A stretch of DNA of 64,000 bases from assembly GCA_023437365.1 (NCBI GenBank), contig JAEZGK010000096.1, forward strand, positions 4,053 through 68,052, written 5' to 3'. This stretch comes from Bacillota bacterium (GTDB lineage Bacteria; Bacillota; Clostridia; Lachnospirales; Lachnospiraceae). Numbering within the stretch: the stretch's first letter is position 1; each line of letters starts with the position of its first letter. The position numbers and the translations under genes were made by a program. Positions 53,954 through 62,945 of the stretch are shown in pieces. The notes beneath the pieces are model-generated. The model searched no databases. It had not been told where the DNA came from and was given only the letters and a program-made list of their open reading frames with translations.

Positions 53954-55228
53954 ATGAAGTTAATGCACAGTATCAAGATTAGGGCAAAACTGACTATTAT
54001 GGTTGTATTCATGATTGTAGCAATCATAATCGTAGGGCTTATCGGTTATACCAATCAAGGACAGGAGTCAGGCACCTTGATTTTAACCGTTGTAATTGTG
54101 GTGTCGTTTATAGCGGTTTCCTTGGGAATTCTGATCTCCATGTCAATTACACGATCCATCGCAGGTGTCGTAAGAATTATAGAGGATACCTCCAAACTTG
54201 ATCTTAGACATGATGAAACTCATCAGGTATTTAAGGGATTTAAGGATGAGAGTGGAATGATGGCAAGAGCAGTAGGGGAGCTTAGAGCGACACTGCGCAC
54301 AATTACAGGAAATCTTTCTACGATATCGGGCAGTCTGGCAGCCAGCTCGGAGGAATTGACAGCATCCGCAGTTGAGAGTACCAAAACCATCAATCAGGTA
54401 GTGAATTCGATCAATGAAATCGCTGTGGGTAACAATGCTCAGGCAGAAACAATAGCAAAGGTAAGCGAAAATATCTTATCCATGGCTTCAAGAATTTATG
54501 ATGTTGATAAAGCCACGGAGATCAATTCTGAAAATTCCAAGAGCTCTCTCCAGGTTATTGAGGAGGGACAGAGAGCAATTGATTTAACGATCAGTAAGAT
54601 CAAAGAGAATATGGAGGTGTCCGATGCGGTGGAAGCATCAGTTACGGAGCTGAGCAGCCAGATGGATAAAGTCGTCAATATCATTGATGTCATCGGTGCT
54701 ATATCTGAGCAGACAAATCTTCTATCACTCAATGCTTCCATTGAAGCCGCGAGAGCAGGAGAAGCAGGCAGAGGCTTTGCCGTGGTAGCAGCAGAAATCG
54801 GCAAGCTGTCCAAGAACACGGCAAATTCTGTGAATGAAATTACCGAGATTATAACAAAAACCGTAGAAAAGAATAGGGAAACAGCAGCAAGTATTGCAAA
54901 GGCTAGAGAGCTTGCGCTTGAGCAGGAAAAGGCAATCCAAATTACAAAGGATGCCTTTCAGAGGATTAATGTTTCAGTAGATGATATTGCAATCTTATCA
55001 GAGGAAATCACAAATCAGATCAGACTGATTAATGCTTCAGCAGTCGAAATCACAAATCAAACTCAGGATATGTCTGCCGTATCTCAGGAATCTGCGGCCA
55101 GCTCCGAGGAGATATCTGCCACCAATGAAGAGCAGCTGGCAGCCATAGAGATGATGGCTGCTTCGGCTAACGAGCTTTCCATCATGGCCGCAGAACTAAA
55201 CGATGAGATTAATAAGTTCAAGTTTTAG
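53954..55228 (+). CDS. Methyl-accepting chemotaxis protein under riboswitch control
   Basis: 424 residues. Two membrane helices (KLTIMVVFMIVAIIIVGLIGYT and LILTVVIVVSFIAVSLGILISMSI) are separated by only about 10 residues, so there is almost no outside domain. A HAMP-like region and the signalling domain follow with tip NLLSLNASIEAARAGEAGRGFAVVAAEIGKLS. GGGGGAGAGG precedes ATG. The c-di-GMP-I riboswitch upstream ties its expression to the motile/sessile second messenger. Confidence 0.92.
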   Translation: MKLMHSIKIRAKLTIMVVFMIVAIIIVGLIGYTNQGQESGTLILTVVIVVSFIAVSLGILISMSITRSIAGVVRIIEDTSKLDLRHDETHQVFKGFKDESGMMARAVGELRATLRTITGNLSTISGSLAASSEELTASAVESTKTINQVVNSINEIAVGNNAQAETIAKVSENILSMASRIYDVDKATEINSENSKSSLQVIEEGQRAIDLTISKIKENMEVSDAVEASVTELSSQMDKVVNIIDVIGAISEQTNLLSLNASIEAARAGEAGRGFAVVAAEIGKLSKNTANSVNEITEIITKTVEKNRETAASIAKARELALEQEKAIQITKDAFQRINVSVDDIAILSEEITNQIRLINASAVEITNQTQDMSAVSQESAASSEEISATNEEQLAAIEMMAASANELSIMAAELNDEINKFKF

Positions 55229-55318
55229 TTTATCGGTAGCAATTCATCCAGGAGCATAGCCGAAGAAGTTTCAATCACCAAAGCTTCGAGAAGTACCGAT
55301 TCTTTCATACTCAGACTG

Positions 55319-55855
55319 CTATCCTATAGCTTGGTTTACCGGACGCCGTCTCTTGATCAGGTAGATAATGAATCCGGTGATCAGTACACATGGCCATAGA
55401 CCTACCAAAATAAGCTTGGTTTTGGTCACTATAGAGGAAAAGCTGACCAGGGCATGCAGTCTTTGGGGATATTCCTGCAGGATATAATGTAGAGCGGTAT
55501 TTTCAATCAGATCAAGCAGCATTCTTGTCACAGGTAATAAAAACAGAGTTCTTTGCAACAGCTTTGACCTTGACCACTGGAAAGCGTAGGACTGAAGCAA
55601 GAGCTGCAAGATGCAATAAATGACGGTAAATAGACTGTCACCGATCAAATATTTTTTATAAACATCTAGGCCTGCAGCCTCCATCTGATCAAGCACCTGA
55701 TAGACAGTATCCGTGTGATAGGATTTCATATCAAAGGTGCCGTAACTATGGTTGTATGTTGCAACCGCTGCACTGCTCCAGGGACCACGCTCTATAAATA
55801 TCAGGATAAAGACGAATAGCACAAATACTACTGCGGTCAAATTTCTGCGTTTCAT
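55319..55855 (-). CDS. Hypothetical membrane protein
   Basis: About 178 residues with four hydrophobic helices: LTAVVFVLFVFILIFI, LFTVIYCILQLLLQSYAF, LFLLPVTRMLLDLIENTAL and KLILVGLWPCVLITGFIIYLI. I do not recognise a family. GGGGAGG precedes ATG 55855, one base after the stop of the RnfC-like gene, so it is the last gene of the TetR-RnfC-like operon. Confidence 0.75.
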   Translation of the reverse strand: MKRRNLTAVVFVLFVFILIFIERGPWSSAAVATYNHSYGTFDMKSYHTDTVYQVLDQMEAAGLDVYKKYLIGDSLFTVIYCILQLLLQSYAFQWSRSKLLQRTLFLLPVTRMLLDLIENTALHYILQEYPQRLHALVSFSSIVTKTKLILVGLWPCVLITGFIIYLIKRRRPVNQAIG

Positions 55856-55856
55856 A

Positions 55857-56966
55857 TCAAGCCTCCCCAGCAGCTGCAACAATTTCCATTATGTTTTTAC
55901 CTGCAGCACAGTGATAGGTACAGCTGCCACAGCGTATACAGTGCTCCGGATGGAAATCCTTATAATTGTGGTTACTCTTTTCGTGTTGTTGAACGATTTT
56001 ATTCACCTTTATATGCATGGGGCAATTTTTGGAGCAGGCACCGCATTTTTTACACTTTGCTGTCTGATCATAAACAGCCGCATTTCCATAGGCGATAAAG
56101 TTGGTTTTTACGGTTACCTTCTCTCCCGAAGCTATTTCTTTTGCGGACAGAATACCGCCGCCTGCATACATAGGCTGATCGTTGTGTTTCTTAAGGATTT
56201 TGTCAATAAGCTCTGTCATGGAGCTACCGAGGTTAACGCGGGCAACCACCGCCTCCCCGGTAGCCAAATCGGCAACAGTGACCAATCTTGAAGCAGCAGG
56301 ACGATTTAAGTTTACTGCTTCATAGATTGCATAGAGGGTCTGAAGGTTTATTACCAGGATACCTTTTTCTGCAGGAATATCCTTAGGTGTAAGAGAAATA
56401 CCCAGTAGCTGCTCAGCCAGGAGCTTCTCCGCGCCCATAGGATAGCGGTCGGGGACAATGGCAAGCTCATAGCCCTTAGCAGGCATTGTTGGAGCATCCT
56501 TGACCGCAAGGAAGATTTTCTTAAAAGGGACAGCTCCGGCCAGCAATCTGATCGCTGCTTCCAGCTCCGGAAGTCGATTTTTAATCAGCCAAGCGTCATG
56601 CAGCAGACCAGGATCACACTCGACCCCGTTAATAATAAGGTATTTCTCACTGATACCGGAATCTATTACTGTCTGAAGCTTTCTGTCTGCAGGAAAGCCG
56701 GCACCACCCAGACCGCTGATCTTCATGGAGCGTACTGTATCCAGCAATTGCTCCGCGGTAACCTTAGGAACTTGATTTATTGCTTTAATCTGATCGCTAA
56801 AATCAAAAAAGTTATCCCGGTCGCGAAGGCGGACAACCTTACTTATGCGAGCCTTCGGAAAACGTCCTTTGATTCCGCGATGACTTTTATGGTATTCTTT
56901 CTGTATAGTCTTTAAGTTTCTGTTTTTTTTGATAGATTTTTTCGTAATTAACGGATATTCGTTCAT
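55857..56966 (-). CDS. Stand-alone RnfC-like iron-sulfur protein
   Basis: 369 residues. The RnfC/NuoF-like core has KISGLGGAGFPADRKLQTVI, YLIINGVECDPGLLHD (RnfC usually NGAECEP), an SLBB-like segment, and a C-terminal pair of [4Fe-4S] motifs, CKKCGACSKNCP and CIRCGSCTYHCAAGKN. There is no complete Rnf operon here. It may act as an electron input module for a small membrane partner (the next gene). Translation is coupled to TetR: its ATG overlaps the TetR stop by 4 bp. Confidence 0.82.
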   Translation of the reverse strand: MNEYPLITKKSIKKNRNLKTIQKEYHKSHRGIKGRFPKARISKVVRLRDRDNFFDFSDQIKAINQVPKVTAEQLLDTVRSMKISGLGGAGFPADRKLQTVIDSGISEKYLIINGVECDPGLLHDAWLIKNRLPELEAAIRLLAGAVPFKKIFLAVKDAPTMPAKGYELAIVPDRYPMGAEKLLAEQLLGISLTPKDIPAEKGILVINLQTLYAIYEAVNLNRPAASRLVTVADLATGEAVVARVNLGSSMTELIDKILKKHNDQPMYAGGGILSAKEIASGEKVTVKTNFIAYGNAAVYDQTAKCKKCGACSKNCPMHIKVNKIVQQHEKSNHNYKDFHPEHCIRCGSCTYHCAAGKNIMEIVAAAGEA

Positions 56967-57547
56967 TTAATCTCCTCCATATAATTTTTAATAAAATTTC
57001 TCACATGCTTACGTAATAAGGGTTCCAGCCTTTCAATATCTTCCTGGACGGCATGGTACAGAAAGAAGGGGGCATATAATTCCATCGACATGACCTCTGC
57101 ATTTGCATCCTTGAGTATTCCTTGATCAATAAGACCCTGAAAGAGCAGCTTTTGATATTGGATAGGCATGTCTATAAAGATATTCTTATATATCTTTGCC
57201 ATCTCCTGGTTTTTAAACATTTCCATTATAAGTATTCTTCGAAACATCGTAATCCAGGAATCCGTCGTCTGATATAAAAAGAAGTCAAGGCACATATTCT
57301 CCAATTCTTCGGGTGTCTTAAGCTCAGTCACCTTAGATTCTGCGTACTTTTGCAGAAAACGTTCCTGTGATGCAGACACTATCGCATCAAAAATCGCCTG
57401 CTTACTCTCAAAATGTTTATATAGCGCACTGTTTTTTACTCCAACCTCCTCCGCTATCCTTCGTACAGAGACAGAATCAAAACCATAAATTGAAAATAAC
57501 GCCATGGATTCCTTTAAAATTCTCTCCTTGGTTAACAAATCGTTCAT
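56963..57547 (-). CDS. TetR family transcriptional regulator
   Basis: 194 residues. The N-terminal HTH is ILKESMALFSIYGFDSVSVRRIAEEVGVKNSALYKHFESKQAIFDAI; the C-terminal all-helical ligand domain follows. GGAGGAATG lies upstream. It sits immediately after a perfect 17-bp inverted repeat (57562-57602) and is the first gene of an operon with the RnfC-like and membrane proteins, so it very likely represses it. Confidence 0.92.
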   Translation of the reverse strand: MNDLLTKERILKESMALFSIYGFDSVSVRRIAEEVGVKNSALYKHFESKQAIFDAIVSASQERFLQKYAESKVTELKTPEELENMCLDFFLYQTTDSWITMFRRILIMEMFKNQEMAKIYKNIFIDMPIQYQKLLFQGLIDQGILKDANAEVMSMELYAPFFLYHAVQEDIERLEPLLRKHVRNFIKNYMEEIK

Positions 57548-57561
57548 TCCTCCTTGAATTT

Positions 57562-57602
57562 GGTGAGCAATTGCTAACCATTATAGTTAGCAATTGCTCA
57601 CC
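57562..57602 (-). promoter_or_regulatory. TetR operator: perfect 17-bp inverted repeat
   Basis: GGTGAGCAATTGCTAAC (57562-57578) and its exact reverse complement GTTAGCAATTGCTCACC (57586-57602), 7-bp spacer. Each arm also contains the palindrome GCAATTGC, giving two stacked dyads. It lies 15 bp upstream of the TetR start. Confidence 0.75.
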
Positions 57603-57676
57603 TGTCAAGAGGAATATAAAAAAATTATGATTAAATGTATTCATTTGAGCAAAAATAGAGAAAATAATATTACCTC

Positions 57677-57732
57677 TTGACATTTTCATGGAGGGATACT
57701 ATTATATTAATAATAGTAATGATTACTATTAT
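57677..57732 (+). promoter_or_regulatory. ahpC promoter with PerR-like palindrome
   Basis: TTGACA (57677-57682), 17-bp spacer, TATTAT (57700-57705). The palindrome ATAATAGTAAT-G-ATTACTATTAT (57710-57732, perfect arms) begins just after the -10. It resembles PerR/Fur-family boxes, which are AT-rich dyads at peroxide-stress genes. Confidence 0.7.
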
Positions 57733-57764
57733 AATAATAAAATTTGTTTGAGGAGGAATAAAAT

Positions 57765-58328
57765 ATGTCATTAGTCGGAACAGAGGTAAAGCCTTTCAAA
57801 GCACAGGCGTTTCACAACGGTAAATTTATTGATGTTACAGAGGAGAACTTGAAAGGGAAATGGAGTGTGGTATGCTTTTACCCCGCAGATTTTACTTTCG
57901 TATGTCCTACTGAATTAGAGGATTTGCAGAATCATTATGAGGAACTGAAGAAGCTGGGTGCGGAAGTTTATTCTGTATCTACAGATACTCATTTTACACA
58001 TAAAGCTTGGCACGACAGTTCAGAAGCAATCAAGAAGCTCACCTATATCATGATTGGTGATCCTTCTCATACCATATCCCGCAACTTTGATGTCCTGATA
58101 GAAGCAGACGGTCTTGCAGACCGCGGAACCTTCATCATTGATCCGGACGGTGTCATCCAGTCTGTTGAGATCAATGCGGGAAATATCGGTCGCGATGCCG
58201 GAATTCTGGTCAACAAGATTAAAGCTGCTCAGTATGTCCGTAACAATCCGGGTGAAGTATGTCCCGCGAAGTGGAAGGAAGGCGCTGCTACATTAAAGCC
58301 TAGTCTTGATCTTGTAGGCAAGATATAA
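57765..58328 (+). CDS. ahpC: Alkyl hydroperoxide reductase AhpC (typical 2-Cys peroxiredoxin)
   Basis: 187 residues, normal for AhpC. The peroxidatic cysteine is in FYPADFTFVCPTELEDL, the resolving cysteine near the C-terminus in GEVCPAKWKEG, and HFTHKAWHDSS follows. It reduces peroxides and is re-reduced by AhpF, the next gene (13 bp apart). GAGGAGG upstream; a PerR-like box overlaps the promoter region. Confidence 0.97.
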   Translation: MSLVGTEVKPFKAQAFHNGKFIDVTEENLKGKWSVVCFYPADFTFVCPTELEDLQNHYEELKKLGAEVYSVSTDTHFTHKAWHDSSEAIKKLTYIMIGDPSHTISRNFDVLIEADGLADRGTFIIDPDGVIQSVEINAGNIGRDAGILVNKIKAAQYVRNNPGEVCPAKWKEGAATLKPSLDLVGKI

Positions 58329-58340
58329 GGAGTGATGATT

Positions 58341-59867
58341 ATGCTGGATACGGATATTAGAGAACAACTGTCCGAGTATCTGAAATTAATGGAGGGTGAG
58401 GTGCTGATTAAGGTCAGTACCGGCTCGGATGAAATATCAAATGAAATGAATGCCCTCCTGGAGGAGCTGGGTAGTATGACCTCAAAGATCCGGATTGAGC
58501 CGTCTGTACTGCAGAGGACTCCCAGCTTCAGTATCAATCGCATTGGAGAAGACACAGGGGTTACCTTTGCCGGTATCCCCTTAGGGCATGAATTTACCTC
58601 TCTGGTATTAGCTCTGCTGCAGGTCAGCGGAAGGGCTCCCAGGATTGAGCAGGCAGTGATAGACCAGATTCGTCAGCTAAAGGTAGAATGTCGGTTTGAG
58701 ACCTTTATCAGCTTAAGCTGCCATAACTGTCCGGAGGTTGTACAGGCATTGAACGTGATGAGCATCCTCAATCCGGGGATTACTCACACGATGATTGATG
58801 GTGCAGCCTTCAAGGAAGAGGCAGAAAGCAGAGGAATCATGGCGGTTCCTACGGTTTTCCTGAATGGAGAGAGCTTTGGCAGCGGACGTATGTCGATTGA
58901 GGAGATTCTTGCGAAGCTTGGCAGTACTCCGAGCACATCCACGTCAGAGCCCAAGACTCCTTTTGATGTACTTGTCATCGGCGGGGGTCCTGCAGGATCC
59001 AGTGCAGCTATCTATGCCGCGCGTAAAGGTATTCGTACAGGTATCGTTGCTGAACGGTTTGGAGGTCAGGTGCTGGATACACTTGGTATTGAGAACTTCA
59101 TCAGTGTCAAATATACCGAAGGACCGAAGCTTGCGGCTAGTCTGGAAGAGCATGTAAGGGATTATGAGGTGGATATTATTCGCGGGCAACGTGCCAGAAG
59201 CTTACAAAAGAAGGAGTTCGTCGAAGTGGAATTGGAGAGTGGGGAGGTATTGCAAAGCAAAGCCGTCATCCTCTCTACCGGTGCCCGCTGGCGTAATGTA
59301 GGCGTACCGGGCGAAAAGGAGTTTAAGAATAAGGGTGTTGCTTACTGCCCTCATTGTGACGGGCCGCTGTTTAAAGGGAAGAAGGTAGCTGTCATTGGCG
59401 GAGGTAATTCCGGAATCGAAGCAGCCCTTGATCTTGCGGGAATAGCCAGCCATGTCACGGTCCTTGAATTCATGCCAGAGCTAAAGGCGGATGCGGTGCT
59501 TCAGGAGCGCCTCTATAGCCTGCCAAATGTTTCGGTTTATAAAAATGTTCAGACCAAGGAAATTACAGGGAACGACAGGGTAAATGGGATTACCTTTATC
59601 GACCGTGCAAGCGGGAAGGAGCAGCATATCGAACTGCAGGGAGTATTCGTTCAGATCGGTCTGGTTGCGAATACTGACTGGCTGGGTGATACTGTGGAGA
59701 GAAATCGTATGGGTGAAATTATCGTGGATGCCCGTAATGCAACTAATCTGCCCGGTGTCTTTGCTGCGGGAGACTGTACCGACAGCCCTTATAAACAGAT
59801 TATTATTTCTATGGGTTCAGGTGCCAATGCGGCACTCAGCGCCTTTGACTTCTTAATCAGACAGTAA
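58341..59867 (+). CDS. ahpF: Alkyl hydroperoxide reductase subunit F
   Basis: 508 residues. The N-terminal domain of two thioredoxin-like folds has the CxxC of SLSCHNCPEVV. The thioredoxin-reductase-like module has FAD motif VIGGGPAGSSAAIYAARKG, redox CxxC in AYCPHCDGPLF, NAD(P)H motif VIGGGNSGIEAALDLA and the C-terminal GVFAAGDCTDSPYKQ. It passes electrons from NADH to AhpC. AAGGAGTGATG precedes ATG 58341. Confidence 0.96.
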   Translation: MLDTDIREQLSEYLKLMEGEVLIKVSTGSDEISNEMNALLEELGSMTSKIRIEPSVLQRTPSFSINRIGEDTGVTFAGIPLGHEFTSLVLALLQVSGRAPRIEQAVIDQIRQLKVECRFETFISLSCHNCPEVVQALNVMSILNPGITHTMIDGAAFKEEAESRGIMAVPTVFLNGESFGSGRMSIEEILAKLGSTPSTSTSEPKTPFDVLVIGGGPAGSSAAIYAARKGIRTGIVAERFGGQVLDTLGIENFISVKYTEGPKLAASLEEHVRDYEVDIIRGQRARSLQKKEFVEVELESGEVLQSKAVILSTGARWRNVGVPGEKEFKNKGVAYCPHCDGPLFKGKKVAVIGGGNSGIEAALDLAGIASHVTVLEFMPELKADAVLQERLYSLPNVSVYKNVQTKEITGNDRVNGITFIDRASGKEQHIELQGVFVQIGLVANTDWLGDTVERNRMGEIIVDARNATNLPGVFAAGDCTDSPYKQIIISMGSGANAALSAFDFLIRQ

Positions 59868-60000
59868 AAAATCAAGATACGGCTTGCAGTAAAGATAACA
59901 GGTATCTCTCGCACTCTGGTCCCCGGACATCCTGCCCAATCTCTGCCTGAAATCTCCGGTTGACGGATGGAAAAATATGTGCTACGATACAACAAATAAT

Positions 60001-60323
60001 AACAGAAGCGATGATAAGAAATAGTAGATATTTCAGGATTCTCAGAGAGAAGATGGTTGGTGCGAATCTTCATGAAAGAAATATTGAACCCATCTTTGAG
60101 CTGTGATCCGAACCTCTGTGACAAGTAGGCATCACCGGATTTCCACCGTTAGCGGGAGTAAGTATAAAGCATTACAGAATGCTTGGTACTGTAAAGAGCA
60201 GAGAAAAAGGGATACAGAATAAGATTACAGAATTTTGTATTCGGATCACCCTCTCTGAATTTAGGTGGTAACACGGATGAAATATTCGCCCTAAGTTGAC
60301 TTAGTCAGCTTAGGGCTTTTTTT
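60001..60323 (+). ncRNA. T-box leader of proS (specifier CCC, proline)
   Basis: Stem I starts GCGATGATAAG and has the AGTA loop-E strand (60023-60026). The matching strand reads GAA-CCC-A (60086-60092), placing specifier CCC (Pro) at 60089-60091. The T-box sequence has AGG-TGGT-AACACGG, whose UGGU (60266-60269) would pair with ACCA of uncharged tRNA-Pro. The intrinsic terminator GCCCTAAGTTGAC/GTCAGCTTAGGGC plus seven T is at 60288-60323. Uncharged tRNA-Pro would allow read-through into proS. The stretch 59868-60000 before it holds nothing I can name. Confidence 0.9.
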
Positions 60324-60376
60324 ATCCATTTTTCTTAACGCCTTTGTTATTAAAAAATGAATGGAGGGAAAGAGTT

Positions 60377-62098
60377 ATGAAGCTTAGTAATCTTGTAGGA
60401 GAAAGATTTAAGGAAAGGCCATCGGACTGTGTGGTTGACAGTCACGCCTTCCTGGTCCGGGGTGGGTATATCAAGTATATGGCCAACGGTATTTATTCTT
60501 CCTATGCACCACTAAGGAATATTACAAAAAAGCTGGAACAGATTATCAGGGAAGAGATGGACCGGGTGGATGGACAGGAGGTTCTATTCCCAGTCGTGCT
60601 TCCGGGCTCCCTATGGGAAGAATCGGGAAGATACACCAGTGTCGGGAATGAACTTCTGCGTTTTACGGACCGCAATCAAAGTCCGATGCTCCTTGGAATG
60701 ACCCATGAGGAGGCGGCCGTACATCTGGTCCGGGAGTATGCTCAGAGCTACTCAAAATATCCGTTTATGATTTATCAGCTTCAGACAAAATTCCGGGATG
60801 AGCCTCGTCCGAGAGCAGGACTGATCAGGGTGAGGGAATTCACAATGAAGGATGCCTATTCCTTTCATACCTCCTGGGAGGATTTAAAGCAATATTACGA
60901 GCGGTGTTTCCATGCCTACGAGAGAGTCTTCCAAAGAGTAGGATTGCCGGAGGTAATCTCGGTTGAATCCGATTCCGGTATGATGGGTGGAGATATTTCT
61001 CATGAATTCATGCTGCTGACCCCCATTGGGGAAGACAGTATTGCTGTCTGTGGGTCCTGTGGATATAAGGCCAATATGGAGGTCGCAGAGAGTATTGTAC
61101 TCAATAGTAATCAGTTGGAGGAGGCTCCGATTGAGCGCATATATACAGCAGAAGAGGCAACGATAGATGAGATAGTGAAGCTGCTTGGAATTCCTGTGGA
61201 AAATACCTGTAAGGCAGTTGTATATCAGAAGAATTTGACGGATGAATATGTTATCATTTTCCTTCGTGGTGATCTGGAGGTGAATGAGACGAAGCTGACG
61301 AACCTGATCGGAGCTGAAATTCATCCTGCTGTCATTACAGAGGAGAGCGGTCTGACTGCCGGCTATATCGGTCCCTATCAATTGGAGTGTGAGCATACAA
61401 TTTTATTTGACAGGTCGCTTCAGGGCATCAGAAACCTAATCTGCGGAGCAAATGAAGTCGGTTATCATCTTGCGGGTTTTTCTGTGGAACGGGATTATGG
61501 GGCGGTCGAATTTCATGACCTTGCGAAGATTAAGGAAGGCGGAATATGCCCGATCTGCGGAGGGAATACAATATCGGTTGTAAGAGGAATTGAGGTCGGT
61601 AACATCTTTCAATTGGGAACCAAATATACTGAGAGTATGAACATGCAGTATGTCGATGCAGAGGGAGAGTTCCATTACCCGTTGATGTGCAGCTATGGTA
61701 TCGGTATCGGACGTTTGGCAGCCTCGATTTGTGAGATTCATCATGACGAATATGGACCGGTCTGGCCGATGTCAGTGGCTCCCTGGCAGGTACATCTATG
61801 CTGCCTCCGATCTGACGATGCGGACACAAAAGCCTATGCTGATAACCTTTACAGGGAACTTCAAGCTGCCGGATTTGAGGTTATCTATGATGACAGGGAG
61901 GTTAGAGCTGGAGTGATGTTCTCCGATGCGGATTTGCTTGGGGTGCCGATCCGGGTGATTATCAGTCCAAAGAACCTGCAGGAGGATTGCATAGAGATAA
62001 CTACTAGAGATAAAAGCGTTAACAAGAGAGTCAGCAGACAGAATTTATCTACAGAAATTACCAATTTACGGCTTGATCTTTTAAAAAAATTCAATTAA
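60377..62098 (+). CDS. proS: Prolyl-tRNA synthetase (bacterial type)
   Basis: 573 residues, the length of bacterial ProRS with the editing insertion. Class II motif 1 includes NGIYSSYAPLRNITKKLEQII, motif 2 FRDEPRPRAGLIRVREFTMKDAYSFH, and motif 3 SYGIGIGRLAASICE. The INS/YbaK-like deacylase domain lies at about 220-390. A C-terminal anticodon-binding domain follows (VAPWQVHLCCL…). GGAGGGAAA precedes ATG 60377. Regulated by the T-box upstream. Confidence 0.95.
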   Translation: MKLSNLVGERFKERPSDCVVDSHAFLVRGGYIKYMANGIYSSYAPLRNITKKLEQIIREEMDRVDGQEVLFPVVLPGSLWEESGRYTSVGNELLRFTDRNQSPMLLGMTHEEAAVHLVREYAQSYSKYPFMIYQLQTKFRDEPRPRAGLIRVREFTMKDAYSFHTSWEDLKQYYERCFHAYERVFQRVGLPEVISVESDSGMMGGDISHEFMLLTPIGEDSIAVCGSCGYKANMEVAESIVLNSNQLEEAPIERIYTAEEATIDEIVKLLGIPVENTCKAVVYQKNLTDEYVIIFLRGDLEVNETKLTNLIGAEIHPAVITEESGLTAGYIGPYQLECEHTILFDRSLQGIRNLICGANEVGYHLAGFSVERDYGAVEFHDLAKIKEGGICPICGGNTISVVRGIEVGNIFQLGTKYTESMNMQYVDAEGEFHYPLMCSYGIGIGRLAASICEIHHDEYGPVWPMSVAPWQVHLCCLRSDDADTKAYADNLYRELQAAGFEVIYDDREVRAGVMFSDADLLGVPIRVIISPKNLQEDCIEITTRDKSVNKRVSRQNLSTEITNLRLDLLKKFN

Positions 62099-62192
62099 TC
62101 CTGAATTTAGTACTTTCTTGGTATTGTCAGAAGAAATAACATGATTTATGATGGATTTATAGAGAATACAACTGATAAGGAAACACACGACC

Positions 62193-62873
62193 ATGGAGAT
62201 TAAAGTTATCAGCTTTGACATATTTCAGACCTTGGTGGATGTAAACCAACGGATACCACAGATATGGCAGGGAATCCTTGGTGAGGCTTATACCGGAGAG
62301 AAAGGTAGACACGGGGCCAGAAGTATTCTTGAACATTACCCGGCATCGCTGCAGAAAGCCATTACCTCCGAGCACTTTTACACGATGCACGAGATCTATC
62401 TGGATTGTGTCACTCATGCCTTAAAGAAGATCAGTCTTCCGGTGGAAGCTGAAACAGTGGTAGAGCATCTGCTATATCAGCATTCTAAGGCACCGCTCTA
62501 TGAGGATGTCGCGGAATGTATGGAGCGACTCCATAGAAAATACAGGATCGTATTATCCAGTGACTCTAATCATCCTATGGTAGATGAATTACTACAAAAC
62601 TTTGTTTATGACGATTTATTTATATCGGAAGATTTAAAAAGCTATAAAGAAAGTAAGGACGGAGGATTTTTCCGCCAGGTAGTGGAACGAATTGGAGTTC
62701 ACCCTCGGGAAATATTGCACATTGGTGACAGTAAAAGTGATGTCCTGGGTGCCTATCGTATCGGTGCGGCAAGCTGTTGGCTTAATCGTGAGCATCGTCT
62801 CTGGAAGCACGAAATCAGACCGGATTTTGAGATACATGCTTTATCAGAGCTGGTATCATTACTTGATATTTAA
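62193..62873 (+). CDS. HAD superfamily hydrolase
   Basis: 226 residues, Rossmannoid HAD fold with a C1 helical cap. Motif I is SFDIFQTLVD: the nucleophile Asp is followed by F where most phosphatases have the acid/base Asp (DxD). Motif II is VLSSDSN, motif III uses the Lys in SYKESKDGGFF, motif IV HIGDSKSDVLGA. DxF-type motif I occurs in haloacid-dehalogenase-like members, so phosphatase activity is not assured. AAGGAAA upstream. Follows proS; function unknown. Confidence 0.85.
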   Translation: MEIKVISFDIFQTLVDVNQRIPQIWQGILGEAYTGEKGRHGARSILEHYPASLQKAITSEHFYTMHEIYLDCVTHALKKISLPVEAETVVEHLLYQHSKAPLYEDVAECMERLHRKYRIVLSSDSNHPMVDELLQNFVYDDLFISEDLKSYKESKDGGFFRQVVERIGVHPREILHIGDSKSDVLGAYRIGAASCWLNREHRLWKHEIRPDFEIHALSELVSLLDI

Positions 62874-62945
62874 CTATGAAATAATGGAGGAACAATTTCC
62901 TGCTGAAAGGGTCCCTCCGTATGTTTGATTTTTGGAGGAACAGAC

